20,339 nucleotides of DNA from Choristocarpus tenellus KU-1152 (GCA_964200185.2 CAXNAD020000401.1:1-20339); one strand, 5' to 3'; positions 1 through 9,716 are shown, counted from the first letter of the stretch. Program-made: numbers and translations. Notes: generated by a model from the sequence alone, not told the origin.

Positions 1-349
1 TAGGGACTACACCAGCATCATGTCCATGCCAGAGCTAAGCGCCGAAGCTGAGGACCTACCAGATAAGCATGTATTGCGAGCCAACGCATTGCTGGGGGCG
101 ATGGCTCACGCGTTGAAAAACATGTCCCTAGGCGACACTGACATCCCTCAGTGCGTGCTTCGTCCGTGGAAGCGTCTTGGTGAACGGATGGACAGACCAA
201 CCACTAGCTTCAATTCTTTGGACTGGTTCGTCTATAATTTCGATTATGTACCCGAGCGATGCTGTGAAGGTCCTGAGCAAGGAGGGCAGGTGGAGATAAC
301 CAATGGTTGGGCGCAGCTCAAACCAGCTGTGATGGCCTGCGGTGGTATG
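1..349 (+). CDS. IDO exon 1 (5' partial)
   Basis: The frame is open from base 2, so the exon probably runs off the left edge and the ATG at 20 need not be the start. It encodes MPELSAEAED, then RANALLGAMAHAL, matching the first conserved helix of the family (usually R-A-x-x-x-L-x-x-hydrophobic-A-H). IPQCVLRPWKRLGERMDRP follows, matching the proline-rich 'P..l..P...v...lg.p' segment, then FNSLDWFVYN. The exon ends after GGTATG at a strong GTAAGC donor (350), phase 0. Confidence 0.72.
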
Positions 350-3300
350 GTAAGCGGAGTTGTCGTATTGTTGATTGTAAATGCTTGTATTCCCCTCATC
401 CTCGACGTTACTACGCCGCTTCTGTGATCTTTGGGACAAATCAAGACGAGGGATTGGACTCTGTGGATATTTCTCCTGATGTAGAAAGGTTCCACCCAAG
501 GAATCAGTTGTCTTTAACATGAGTGCCTTTCCCGTCCTCCGTTTGCAGGGTGAGTATAACTTCATTATCTCTTGCCACATGATTGAAAGAAGCGCTGCCC
601 GACTACCGGGCGTTGTAGCTCGTGCTCAGCAGGCAATCCTCTCCAACAACCCGGACGCCCTCCGTGTAGAGCTACTCAACCTGCTCACTATTGTGGAGAG
701 GATGACGAAGGCTTTCCTTGGAAGTTCCCCATGCCCAATATCTTCAAAGTACGTTGACCAAGTCACATGGGGCCAAGGTGAAACGATTCGGAACTATGGG
801 TCAATAAACACAACAATTCTTACTTGTGGTTTGTCAAAAGCGCATATTCCCTGCTTCCACACAGTTGTGTAATACCTTTCTCCAGTTGTCACTAGCTGAA
901 CGGGTGGTTTTGTGACCTCAAGCACCCCTCAACCAGTTGAAACCTTCAGCAGCTTGTGGACAATATGAGAAATAGTGTAAGCGGGTAATATCTTTCCTCT
1001 GACAACTGGCCGGGATAATCCCCAAGCTAGAGTGATATGTAGTATTAGAAAATATAGCTACTACTCAACAAGTTGAAACTTTGTTAGTGGGTGGGCAGGT
1101 TTGATACAGCCCTGCCGTCACATATATGTGCATCATCCTAAATTGAAAATCATCTTTCTTGTAGGTCCCATGTGTTGTACACTGCCTGGGAACGATATCC
1201 TCTGCTGGAATCGCTGGCAGCAATCTTCTCCTTGCATCCTTTCATTGCAGTTACCGTTTGACTCGAGCAATGATTTTTATCCTCCTTCTCCCCCTGCATC
1301 ATCCACCTCCCAATTTCACTGCACAACCTGATTTTTTCATTGTGTACAAACTAGTGATTGGACGATGTGCATCTGCTGTGGTGGCCAAGGAAAAGACGAT
1401 TTCAGGCCTACTTTTTCCGAGCATCCACCTCTTGGATGCCTTCCTGGGGCGAGACCCTGGCAAAAGCTACAAGTCAGACATGGGAGTCCTGGCGTCTACC
1501 GACCTCAAGTGTCTACCCAAGTATGTGTGAAGTTCCTCATTAGTTGATGCTAGTAGGCATTGTATCTGCATACGTTACACTGAGGGTTCTGTAGAGATAA
1601 AGTGACCATTTTTATAAGTGGAGACTAATATGCCTTTTGATGCTTTAGTTGGAGTATGCTCTGTGTTGTTTCTTGATCATGTACTTCATGGGTGTTGAAA
1701 GGGTTCTTCTTCGTGTGTAGTGCGCTGTTTATAACCTTGTTTATCTAGAGTGAGTCAAATTAAACGCGAGGTACTCAGGATTGCATTTTTCGGATGCTGA
1801 CAATGTGTGCAAATTTTGGCATTTTTTACAAATGTGTGGAGGATATTTTGTTGATTCTGTCGAAACATTTCGAGCAATAGAAAAATTAACGCTCACAAGT
1901 CAAACTTACCACTTCATCCATAGAAACATGGGTTAATTGCAAAGGATGGAAGCAAATGGCTTAAAATGCAAAAAGGCCAAAACCTGGGTACCTCTCATTT
2001 ACTTCGGCTCAGTAGTACCCACAGGAATCTCAGGTATATGTAAGGCTAGCTTGTTGTGGACCCATTGCGACTATCTGTGCGGACAGTTGTGTGATGCACT
2101 AGGTTTCAAACCTTTCGACCCTGTTGCTCAAGTCACAGGTCGAGCAAAAAATACTCCTGACAAGTGCATGATACTCACAACTTGTGCGAGGGTTCAGGCA
2201 TGAAACAGGCTTACAAAAACAGATATCAGCAACAGGATTTGGTCAAATATTGCTGAAAGAGCTTAATTTTGAAATGGTGAACTAATTTCATTGAATCAAT
2301 TAGAGCGTTGTATGCCTGTGTATTTGGACATCAGGGTTGAAAAGATGTTTATTGCTCATGCGTTGTTGGATTTGGATGCTGTGGCTGTTGGAGTAAAGAC
2401 CGCCTTTGAGTGCTAAATTCGTTTGAAATAAGAAGTTTACCTTTCTGTTGTTTTTTGTCTCTTCCTTTCACCCTCCATACCTTCAAGTGGTTGTGTGGTT
2501 CAAAAAATTCTTTGGTGTTCACGCAGCTTGAGTGATGACGGAATAGTCCGACTGTAAACTCAACTCCAACAAATCTTTGTGTTCGCCTGATTCAACAGAT
2601 ATAGAGTGTGTTTTATTTACGATATACTCAAGTACTCTAAAGTATGTAGTGCTTCAGGATATTTACTTCCAAGATAGATATTGTCCAAGTAGTGATGACT
2701 TGATGAGGATCAAAGTGAGGAAAAGACGGAGATGGGAGGGTCACACACCTATCTTTGCTTAAGCGTCAAAAGTCAAATGGTTGTAGAACAGAAGAATGGC
2801 TTAGAATGTACTCTCGCTCATGTGTCTTCATGTTTTGGGGGAGTTTTTTATTGGTCTGATTATTGCTTACCCTATGAATTACATTACATCATGTGAGAAG
2901 AAATATCGGTCGCAACACAATTTGCCGACATCAATTCACCACGGTACAATTAATGTCGTACCAATGTCCTTGTCTTCCAGAGAGAACATATGATGATCAA
3001 TACCATTCAATTACCTATCAAGTTGATTGTTATTTTGGGATGTTTGAATTTAAAGTTCAAATGATCAAATTTATTTCTGATTTGCAGGTCATTGAGACTC
3101 GATGACGTTTCTTGGCACGTTTCTTGGTACTTTGTTTCCCTTCATATAACGATACCTACGCGAGTAGGAGCTCGTACTGCGCCCTACCATATAGGACAGT
3201 TTTATTTCCTCTATAGTATGACAGGATGAGGGAACCTTTCGCGTGTATGACCCCCCACCTGCTTACTCTCTTGTAACAATCGCATCATGGGGAAATAAAC

Positions 3301-4324
3301 AAAAGGAGAGTCAAACACCTTCCAATATTCTCTCAGATCTCCTTAAGTTATATTTCCTCTTTGGTGAACACTGAGACAACAAGAAGAGCTATCCCTCACA
3401 TTTGATCAGTTAATCTGCGCACACATCACAGGGTTCAATAGGTTTTGATGCTCACACGATTCCCCTTTGCCTCACTACCTCGCCATTGACACACCATGGA
3501 CTAAAGTCAAACATTAATTCATATATTCAAGAGAGAAACGACTTACATAAGTCGTGTATTGCGTACGACTCGGTATATATTTTGTTATCTGCTCGGCAGG
3601 CTCCACCGTGACTTCTTCGATGCAGTAAGAGGGGTATCCTTACTGTCATACATTGAACTCACGAACAGTAAGGAATTCCAGAACATGTTCAGGGAGGTGC
3701 ATAGCCTGTTCGTGGGCAAGGAGGGCTCATTTGGATTCCTTGAGGTGAATAGAGTTGAGGAAAAGTGAACAACACACAATGCAGATTTGCGACACCATAA
3801 TCGATGAACAGCCACCAGATATCTCACTTTCTTGTAGTCACTGATATTAAGGCTGAGCCTATGTGTCTCTACACATCCTCAGGCATTGACGCTGTAGCGC
3901 ACAATAAGTCTAGATGGAGAAGAGCCTTCAAGACAACTATATCCTTTAGACATTGTTTATCTCAACATATCTTATTGTCTCGTGTCTCGTCCAGGTCTCA
4001 ATACAGATTCAGGTTTTAGTGCCTTAGAGCAATCCTCTTGCAACACTGCTGTACCGTAATGGGAAGCCTAAATCACGCAACCTTCTCTCTCCCACTCTGC
4101 CCACTACATGTTTGTCTCCCAACAAACCTAAGGCTCATCGCCTTAAGATAATTGGATTTATGGAGGTAGCAACCAAGACTGGGCGGGCAAAAACAGCCGC
4201 TGGTACAAAGCTTGATATTGGATGGCAGTACCGGCCCTGGCTCAGAGTGAACCAATCCATGCTAGATGCGATGACTGAGCGCCAATGGATGGTGTCTGGT
4301 TCATGTACGTTCACAACTGTGCAG
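1..4324 (+). CDS. IDO-superfamily heme dioxygenase, five exons, 5' partial
   Basis: Proposed join: 1-349, 549-777, 1355 (or 1406)-1520, 3600-3744, 4133-4324. The IDO family uses heme to open the indole ring of tryptophan, the first step of the kynurenine pathway, in the cytosol. Landmarks appear in family order: RANALLGAMAHAL (exon 1), MIERSAARLPGVVARAQ (exon 2), LLDAFLG (exon 3), LHRDFF and FREVH (exon 4), and a TGRAKTAAGT loop (exon 5). The Arg of LHRDFF matches the substrate-binding Arg231 of human IDO1, and the His of FREVH matches its heme ligand His346. Splice phases agree at every junction (0, 1, 2, 0). The N-terminal part precedes the window and no stop codon is reached, so the protein may continue into the reductase downstream. 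Substrate specificity cannot be inferred; distant family members may not use tryptophan. Confidence 0.72.
549..777 (+). CDS. IDO exon 2
   Basis: The acceptor is TTTGCAG (ending 548) and the frame starts in phase 0, which fits exon 1. It encodes EYNFIISCHMIERSAARLP, which aligns with the conserved helix in which human IDO1 has a Val-Glu-Ile-Ala core. An amphipathic stretch with LRVELLNLLTIVERM follows, equivalent to the helix leading to the 'W' region (here VTWGQ). The donor is GTGAAA at 778, phase 1. The intron upstream is only 199 bases. Confidence 0.7.
1355..1520 (+). CDS. IDO exon 3 (start ambiguous)
   Basis: It encodes PSIHLLDAFLGRDPG and ends LKCLP-AA at a strong GTATGT donor (1521), phase 2. 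The LLDAFLG segment matches the 'D..LG' block of IDO proteins. Two acceptors fit the phase left by exon 2. ACTAG ending at 1354 has a good pyrimidine tract and adds about 17 residues. TTTCAG ending at 1405 gives a shorter join. With either, the small-residue and Gln-Ser loop that usually precedes this block is much altered: only T-I-S-G-L-L is seen. Confidence 0.6.
1521..3599 (+). other. Intron of about 2.1 kb in the IDO gene
   Basis: A GTATGT donor at 1521 and a GGCAG acceptor ending at 3599 bracket this stretch. No coding signal was recognised inside; the short open frames lack family motifs. It contains one copy of the older repeat B (about 1753-2011). The other introns of the IDO part are 0.2-0.6 kb, so this one is unusually long. 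Confidence 0.55.
1753..2011 (+). repeat. Repeat B, copy 1
   Basis: This stretch matches 13271-13461 with many substitutions and an extra block of about 50 bases. Shared blocks include CTTCATCCATAGAAA, GCTTAAAATGCA and a GTACCT..TTTA..GGCTCA end. It is an old dispersed repeat of unknown class, lying inside an IDO intron. Confidence 0.6.
3600..3744 (+). CDS. IDO exon 4 with active-site Arg and heme-ligand His
   Basis: The first base completes the AAG codon left by exon 3, so the joined protein reads LP-K-LHRDFFDAV. HRDFF (3604-3618) is the family block that follows the 'YMP' segment. RGVSLLSYIEL then leads to FQNMFREVHSLFVGK. The His codon at 3700-3702 is in the position of the proximal heme ligand, about 32 residues after HRDFF. 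That spacing is shorter than in human IDO1, where the interval is about 115 residues, so this lineage has lost the intervening helices or carries them differently. The donor is GTGAAT at 3745, phase 0. Confidence 0.68.
4133..4324 (+). CDS. IDO exon 5, C-terminal glycine-threonine loop
   Basis: A long pyrimidine tract (4082-4120) precedes the TAAG acceptor, and phase 0 fits exon 4. The exon encodes HRLKIIGFMEVA and then TKTGRAKTAAGTK. IDO proteins have a Gly/Thr-rich loop (GTGGT in human IDO1) shortly after the heme-ligand helix, and this is its likely counterpart. The rest, with WQYRPWLRVNQSML, is not recognised. The end is placed at CAG|GTGTGT (donor 4325, phase 0); an alternative donor GTACGT lies a few codons earlier. 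Confidence 0.5.
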
Positions 4325-5515
4325 GTGTGTGATAGATAGGAGTGGTAGTCCACATTTCTTCTCCTTCCTCCTTCACACAATAGCACCTCAAGCCCTGAAG
4401 GGAGGTCAGTGACAAATGTTTTCAACACTAGGCCTTCACAAGCGGGCAACATGTTGAGCATATGCTTTGATGTAAGAGTCCAAGTTACCAACTTCACTCT
4501 AAGCTGTTTGCCGGCTGCATTTTGTAAGAATGTGTCCGAAGGACTAGTATTGTTCCATTGGTACATGTGAAAAATATACAGTTTCCATATTTTCTTGCAC
4601 TGTGTTAAAACAACCTTCAGTACAAGAGCAGGAACTTGACAAGGAGGTAGCAGTGATGACCCCCAAAGTGAAACAGTGGCCGAAATTCCACTTGAAGCAA
4701 GCACCTCATTAGAAGATAACAAATTGTGGGCACCAAAATGTAGACTGATGTTTATGATTTCTCTTCAAAAAGGAGTGGAACATACCTGAATACTCCCAGG
4801 AATAGTCCTAAGGTGTGATCCAAGGATAACCGTAAAGCTACGCAGAGACCTAGACGGCTCACTCCATCTAAGGATATTGCATGTATGCAATGAAACTTTG
4901 TGTTTGGTGCTCTAAAGAGAAAAAGAGGTAAATTACACTGATGAAAGCCTATCACTTTATATTGTCAACACCACAAGATTTTTCGTCCAGTGGTTTAAAT
5001 TTCTTGGTAATTCGATACTTAAGGGAGTGCACTTTTGCTGTAGGTGCTACGCCAAATACATGCTGGTCAGTTGAACTGATACCACACTCCCTAAATGTGA
5101 CAGCGAAAGGGGGCTTCAGAGGAAAGGGGGTGTGACCGTCTATGACAGAAAGATGTATATATATACTTCCCAAGTATTATCATTGGATCAAGTGTATATT
5201 TAAAGGCATTTCATGCTCTATTGTAGAAAGAATCATGGCTCCTGGGCACATACGCTCTGATACAAGGGGCCCCATGGGGGTGTGTCTCTAACATCCGAAG
5301 GGGTACCTCTGGTGCCCTTCAAAGGTGGGTCAACGGGTGCTCTCGTGAAGTTATTCATAGTGTGGGTAAGCATAGAAAATCGCCAATACATGATCTCATG
5401 GCAATCCCTAAACTTAATGTACCTGACGAGGGAATCTGCTACATTCTCCACCAATAGAATTCATTATACCATTCACCCCAGCTTTTTTATTAATTGGAGG
5501 GAATAGGGATGTGCT

Positions 5516-5549
5516 TTTAGGGTTAGGGTTAGGTTTAGGGTTAGGGTTT
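5516..5549 (+). repeat. Interstitial telomere-like tract
   Basis: Five consecutive units read TTTAGGG, TTAGGG, TTAGG, TTTAGGG, TTAGGG, followed by TTT. Mixed TTAGGG and TTTAGGG units are the telomere repeats of many fungi, animals and algae. The tract is only about 34 bases and is flanked by unique sequence on both sides, so it is an internal relic and not a chromosome end. Confidence 0.85.
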
Positions 5550-5943
5550 CACTTCCATATTCTATCCGATTTATCAAAAATACTGTGGTGAAAGTTAAAA
5601 CGAAGTCCATCAATGGAGAACATAGTAGCTCCCACTAACAAGGACAGCAAGTAGAGACCGAGCCATAGCGCAATGTATTGGCACCCAGTTCTTTGGATAG
5701 GAAGTAATTGACGTTGTCAACAGTGGGAGAGGGTGGACGAATCTTAAATTCCAATGTACGGTCCCTGATCTATTGACTCTTGGAGTTTTTCTTTCAATCC
5801 TAGAACAGCATCATATCGGGCAACACTAGAAGAAACCTGTATTGTATGTAGAACCAGACATGCCTGGCACCCCCCATGCCCCAACCACTCTTCCCCACCG
5901 TAAGCCTAGGCTCAAGCCCAACCTCAAAGAAGCCCTGATGATG

Positions 5944-6203
5944 GAGTGAAAGTATCTTAGAGGGTACGAATTTTGCCCTGTTTGTCCCTTTGGTGCTTGG
6001 CTCCTCATGGGGTCTTTTTATGACATTTTCCTACTCCAAAATGTTTTGGAGTAGGTAAAATGTGTACGTTATGAAAAGGTGTGTCTGGAACAAGGATATT
6101 GACACTTCCTAACAAATACCATAGCCAAAATTATATCAAAATCACAACATTGGATTTTGACTCCCAAATGGACAGCGCTCTACCCTCTAGGATACTTTGA
6201 CTC
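5944..6203 (+). mobile_element. Inverted-repeat element, copy 1 (260 bp, complete)
   Basis: Both ends carry the inverted sequence AAAGTATCYTAGAGGGTA within a terminal inverted repeat of about 23 bases. A direct repeat ATG flanks it (5941-5943 and 6204-6206), consistent with a 3-base target duplication. It has no coding capacity. A near-perfect palindrome sits at 6030-6055. These features fit a non-autonomous DNA transposon (MITE). The superfamily cannot be assigned. Confidence 0.8.
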
Positions 6204-7351
6204 ATGGCCTCTTATGTACTTGCTTCATGTATCGTTTAGCTCAAGAAATACACCAACCAACCCACCCACAAACAAATTACGCGGGTGCCGTTTCCTGTGT
6301 TGAGCTGTTGGTCCACGTCTGACCTCAGTTTTCATCCGAGTTGCCATGATCACTAGTCAGGGGTCCCGCAAAACACCCATACCTTGTACCGGAACCCGTC
6401 ACCCCCCACGGTTGCACTCACGCACTACAGTACCGTGCAGATGATATTTCCAGTATATTTCTTGCCCCAGAAGTGCGCTGGGTATGTGTCATGTCGTGTT
6501 CCCGCAAAGGCAATACATCATACATTATTTGACCACATCAATGCACCATGATGTATATTAATATTGCACCCACTCTTATGGCTTGACACTTCATACTACT
6601 GTTGTGAATTTTGGTGGAGGAGCTTTACCACTCATGCAGGTGCGCAAGCTTATAGGAGTACCCCCACTCAAAAGAATTTCTAGACCTAACCTAAAATGTA
6701 TACATAAAAATATGTAATGCAAACAGAAAAAATTGCACAACAGCAAATATGAGTAGGGTGCCCCTTATACCTGGGCACCTACATGCCGAGAAAAGCTATT
6801 TCAATTTTGGTGATATTGTAAAATTCATTTCGACAGTTATTTGTACAAGAGTTGTAGATACACTGTTACACTGTATCGAGTAGATCAGCTGAGTCTGCTT
6901 CTACTAGCCTGTACCATCTCATGCCAATATTCCAGCACTCAGTAGGAAATGTAGGGATAATACCCAAATTTGGGCTGGATTCATTTTCCCTTTGGGCTGA
7001 AATTGTAGGCCTTGTTAGAACTCACTCAGAAATATATTACATTCTCTTCAATTCTGACTATCATATTTTAATAGTCCAATTTCTTAGTGCTGCTATCGCT
7101 CTCAAATACAACCAGAGCTGTCTGGAAGATGACAGTGCTTTGGGGTAGTACTCACTCCTTTTTCCGCAAACATTATTGCTTATGTCCGAGCAGTTGCTCC
7201 CTGGGTCATCATAGTAGTATGAACCTTATGTAGAATGACTCGGTACCAAGTTAAAATATCTTTAAGAAACAATATTGCAAGCTCCAGAGTATTTCGAAGT
7301 GTAAAAAGTCTGTATATACTGTATGGTGTCTATCTGTACATCACACCATAG

Positions 7352-7507
7352 GTGAAACGAGTGGCAACATTGCCTGGAACGGATGCCAAGATGTTGACCT
7401 TCAACATGAAGGAGACTGGACTCCTGTTTCATCCTGGAGATCGTCTATCTGTGTTGCCGTCAAACAGTGACGAACTAGTGAATGAGACATTGGATGCCCT
7501 TGGCGAG
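7352..7507 (+). CDS. Reductase exon a: start of the FAD domain
   Basis: The acceptor is CCATAG and the exon reads 52 codons in phase 0. Residues 15-38 give [16 protein letters not shown], then RLSVLPSN. This is the conserved 'gsgl.y.pGD.l.v.P.N' block of P450 reductase, sulfite reductase alpha and nitric oxide synthase. It ends [13 protein letters not shown] at donor GTGAGG (7508). The intron after it contains a CT microsatellite (7565-7579). Confidence 0.82.
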
Positions 7508-9716
7508 GTGAGGGGTACAAAGTATGGGGAGAGCCGTGTTTTTGTCCCAATTGCTTCAACTGATCTCTCTCTCTCTCTCGTAGGCTCTAACCTTTTTTCC
7601 TTCCCCCCAAATTCCCTCAGACTTGTCGTGAATTTTCCAGTCATCTGCCTCTAGTATAAAGCGTATGAGCTACTAGTTGTACTCATACTTGGATATATTT
7701 ACTCTTCTGTTGCTCATACATGTCTCTTATCTCCCTGCTATTGTACCTTGAATCAACCTCCCTGAGCCATGGTCCCTTACTTGTCTTCCTCTCCACCCCC
7801 ACTGTTTCACTGTACCTCATGAACCAGGATGGAGCGCTCCTGATACCCCTTACTAATGAGTGGAAACAGGAGTGTAGGGAGAGACATATTGTCTTAGTCA
7901 AAAATAGTAGTGGCAATGAATTCCTGCCGCTATATGAGTTCCTGAAGCATGCGACTCTACACCCCATGACGCGAGATATTGCAGAGGGCACAATGAAGGC
8001 GATGTACTGCACAAGCACATTTGTCACTCGGAACTATCATCGTCTTCAGCAGGTGCTTCAACGTGATTTCTGTATGTGGAAAATTCTTTGTGTTGTTTTC
8101 TTGATGACTTCTTGTGAAGATCAGAACCTCAACATCGCTACAACAGCAGTACTAGAAATAGAAGTTACATAGATAGTGCCCATTTTGGTTCATTTCAAGC
8201 TTGGAAATTGCTTTGAAGAAGTTGGTGGTCGACTTTGAATTGGATTGGTTATCGCACTTCTCACAGGAGTTTGGAAGGTACATCTTGCCGATGTGCACAA
8301 TTTTATCGTTTGTAAAATCACTGTACTGGGCCAATCACAGAATACTGGTTTTACCACAAACAGTCTACCCTTCCCCTGCTCCGCCAGACGGATTTTGCCA
8401 CCTTTGTATCATTGGTCTTTGCAATCTCACATGTGTCACCAGGCCATGCACTACTGCAGCAGCTTGCATCCATCCTGCCCCCATTGCGCCCAAGAGAATA
8501 CTCCATCGCCTCTGCACCTAATCCACCAACTGCCCCTGAGGAGCTTTCCATTGTGGTAAGTGCAATGCTGCCTTTCCAACACTGGATTAGATAAATTGGA
8601 GATATTGAACAGACTCCTATGCGAATACGGGCACGATATTCTCCATTAATGCCCTCTTGCCACTCTTCTTGTGGACCTAGAGCAGGCTGAACTGGAACAG
8701 CTCTCCCATGTTTTATATACAAGATGTGTTTGCTCGTATAAGAATGTTACCTGCCACCCTGCAGTACAGTTACCTCAACCAACGTTTGGCAATTATTTTT
8801 CCGTTTTTACAATGTTTTTATGGTGGACTGGTCTGACCAGGTGGGTCGAGTGAGATATGGGATCACTGGACCAGCCTGGATCTTTGATTGCTCGAGCTAT
8901 ACTGACGGGAGTGGTAGATCCAATGGGTCGACCAGCAGCAGTCAGGATATAGAGGAGGTGCAAAGTAGCGGTATCTCCTTGGTGGCACCAATGGCATGTC
9001 AACCGGCAGGTGATCTTTCTCGAAGGAGAGAGGACAAAATTCTCCATGTCATAAGAAACGAAAGACTCAAGCCACCTCCGGCCCCACCAACTCCTTTCCG
9101 TCCAGTTCAAGTTCAAAAAGCACAGAAACATTGTCCACTGATGATGTTCATTGACAATATCGCCGTAGATCACCCTATTGTGGCACAAAATGTCAAGAGT
9201 GCTGTGGTCATGTTTTCCAAAATAAAGGGAGCCACAATGCAAACTGTGGACTCATCAACATACCTCAACTCCACTGTTGAAGGCAATGAAAAGGGATTTT
9301 CCACTGAGCGAACTTGGACTGACTCTGAAAAGGCTATCCTTGAGAAGTGTTGTGCTCTTATGCACAAGCCCTTAAGAGGGGGCAGGTTTGCGAGGATCAG
9401 AATCTGGTTTGTGGAGCTGAGTAGGGTGATCAAGGCAACAAAGGGGGTGATAGGACCTCCCCATCGGACATGGAAAGCCTTGGGGACTCCAAAGGGGATT
9501 GGGGACCTGACAGGGACGGCGTCAAACCTCTTGCTGGACCATGCTGGTCCTGGTCTGCGTTTACCAACAGCCATCTCCCCAGCCCCGAATTTTCGACTGC
9601 CAGAAGACCCAACTGTCCCAGTTGTGATGGTGTCCATAGGGACTGGGGCAGCACCGTTCATGGGATTCCTGCAGGAGATTGCAGTACAGTCAGAGAGGTT
9701 GAACATACGGAGAGAG
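7352..9716 (+). CDS. Cytochrome P450 reductase-type FAD/NADPH-binding protein, five exons, both ends unresolved
   Basis: Proposed join: 7352-7507, 7828-8052, 8364-8556, 8841-8913, 9514-9716, with compatible phases throughout (0, 0, 0, 1). The family moves electrons from NADPH through FAD, and usually FMN, to heme partners. In order one sees [13 protein letters not shown] (entry to the FAD domain), RPREYSIAS (the R-x-Y-S motif that binds the FAD phosphate and flavin), [10 protein letters not shown] (family G-V/T-x-S block), FRLPEDP, and [16 protein letters not shown] (NADPH pyrophosphate motif GTGxAPF). The FMN domain upstream and the distal NADPH lobe downstream (FGCR, A-x-SR, YV-x-CG) were not found. 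The partner could be the IDO domain encoded just upstream on the same strand. Confidence 0.78.
7828..8052 (+). CDS. Reductase exon b: connecting region
   Basis: The acceptor AACCAG (ending 7827) keeps phase 0. The exon encodes [15 protein letters not shown], then [19 protein letters not shown] and MKAMYCTS. This is the helical connecting part, equivalent to 'tl...L....dl..P.rr.ll..la' in the family. Two donors are possible: GTGCTT after CAG at 8052 (phase 0, fits the next exon) or the stronger GTATGT at 8072 (phase 1). The second would need an extra small exon, perhaps around 8214-8276, where [14 protein letters not shown] is read. Confidence 0.7.
8364..8556 (+). CDS. Reductase exon c: RxYS flavin-binding motif
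   Basis: The exon begins after ACAAACAG. It encodes [30 protein letters not shown] and then [12 protein letters not shown]. In the family, R-x-Y-S-I-x-S contacts FAD and is preceded by 'LP.L.p', exactly as here. EELSIV then meets a consensus GTAAGT donor at 8557. The start is less certain: a second CAG acceptor at 8387 is also in frame. Confidence 0.82.
8841..8913 (+). CDS. Reductase exon d (small, tentative)
   Basis: Acceptor GACCAG ending at 8840 gives SIV-VGRVRYG, which resembles the beta strand after the RxYS motif ('l.Vgvv.y'). Ending at donor GTAGAT (8914), phase 1, it joins the next exon as DGSG-TASNLL and restores the conserved glycine before T-A-S-N. An alternative is donor GTGAGA at 8850 joined to an acceptor ending at 9494. 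A 19-base exon at 8765-8783 is also phase-compatible but fits the family poorly. Confidence 0.42.
9514..9716 (+). CDS. Reductase exon e: NADPH motif GTGAAPF
   Basis: The acceptor is CTGACAG. The exon encodes [13 protein letters not shown], then FRLPEDP, then [16 protein letters not shown], the last being the diagnostic NADPH-binding loop (GTGxAPF). It ends at GAG|GTGAGC (donor 9717), phase 0. The frame upstream is open back to 8820, so the true exon start depends on the acceptor choice. The next expected block, a hydrophobic strand ending FGCR, was searched for downstream and not found. Confidence 0.83.

Larger units (their letters stand above)
4325..7351 (+). other. 3 kb gap between IDO and reductase exons
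   Basis: If IDO and reductase form one gene, an FMN-binding flavodoxin domain would be expected here. No FMN P-loop (S-x-T/S-G-T/N) with a following helix was found in any frame. One weak candidate is an acidic linker read around 4641-4720 (SSDDPQSETVAEIPLEAS), beginning after an AAG acceptor. Another is a short segment ending near 7143 with ALKYNQSCLEDDSALG. Neither fits the neighbouring phases. Also present are telomere-like repeats (5516-5549) and an inverted-repeat element (5944-6203). Confidence 0.4.

Noticed and set aside
20-427. Complete small gene starting at the first ATG
   Set aside because: The IDO similarity stops at the GTAAGC donor at 350 and resumes at 549 in phase, so this is an exon and not a stand-alone gene.
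5282-5360. GGSTGALVK as an FMN P-loop
   Set aside because: Spacing is one residue short of the flavodoxin P-loop, the flanks show no flavodoxin features, and the frame does not connect in phase.
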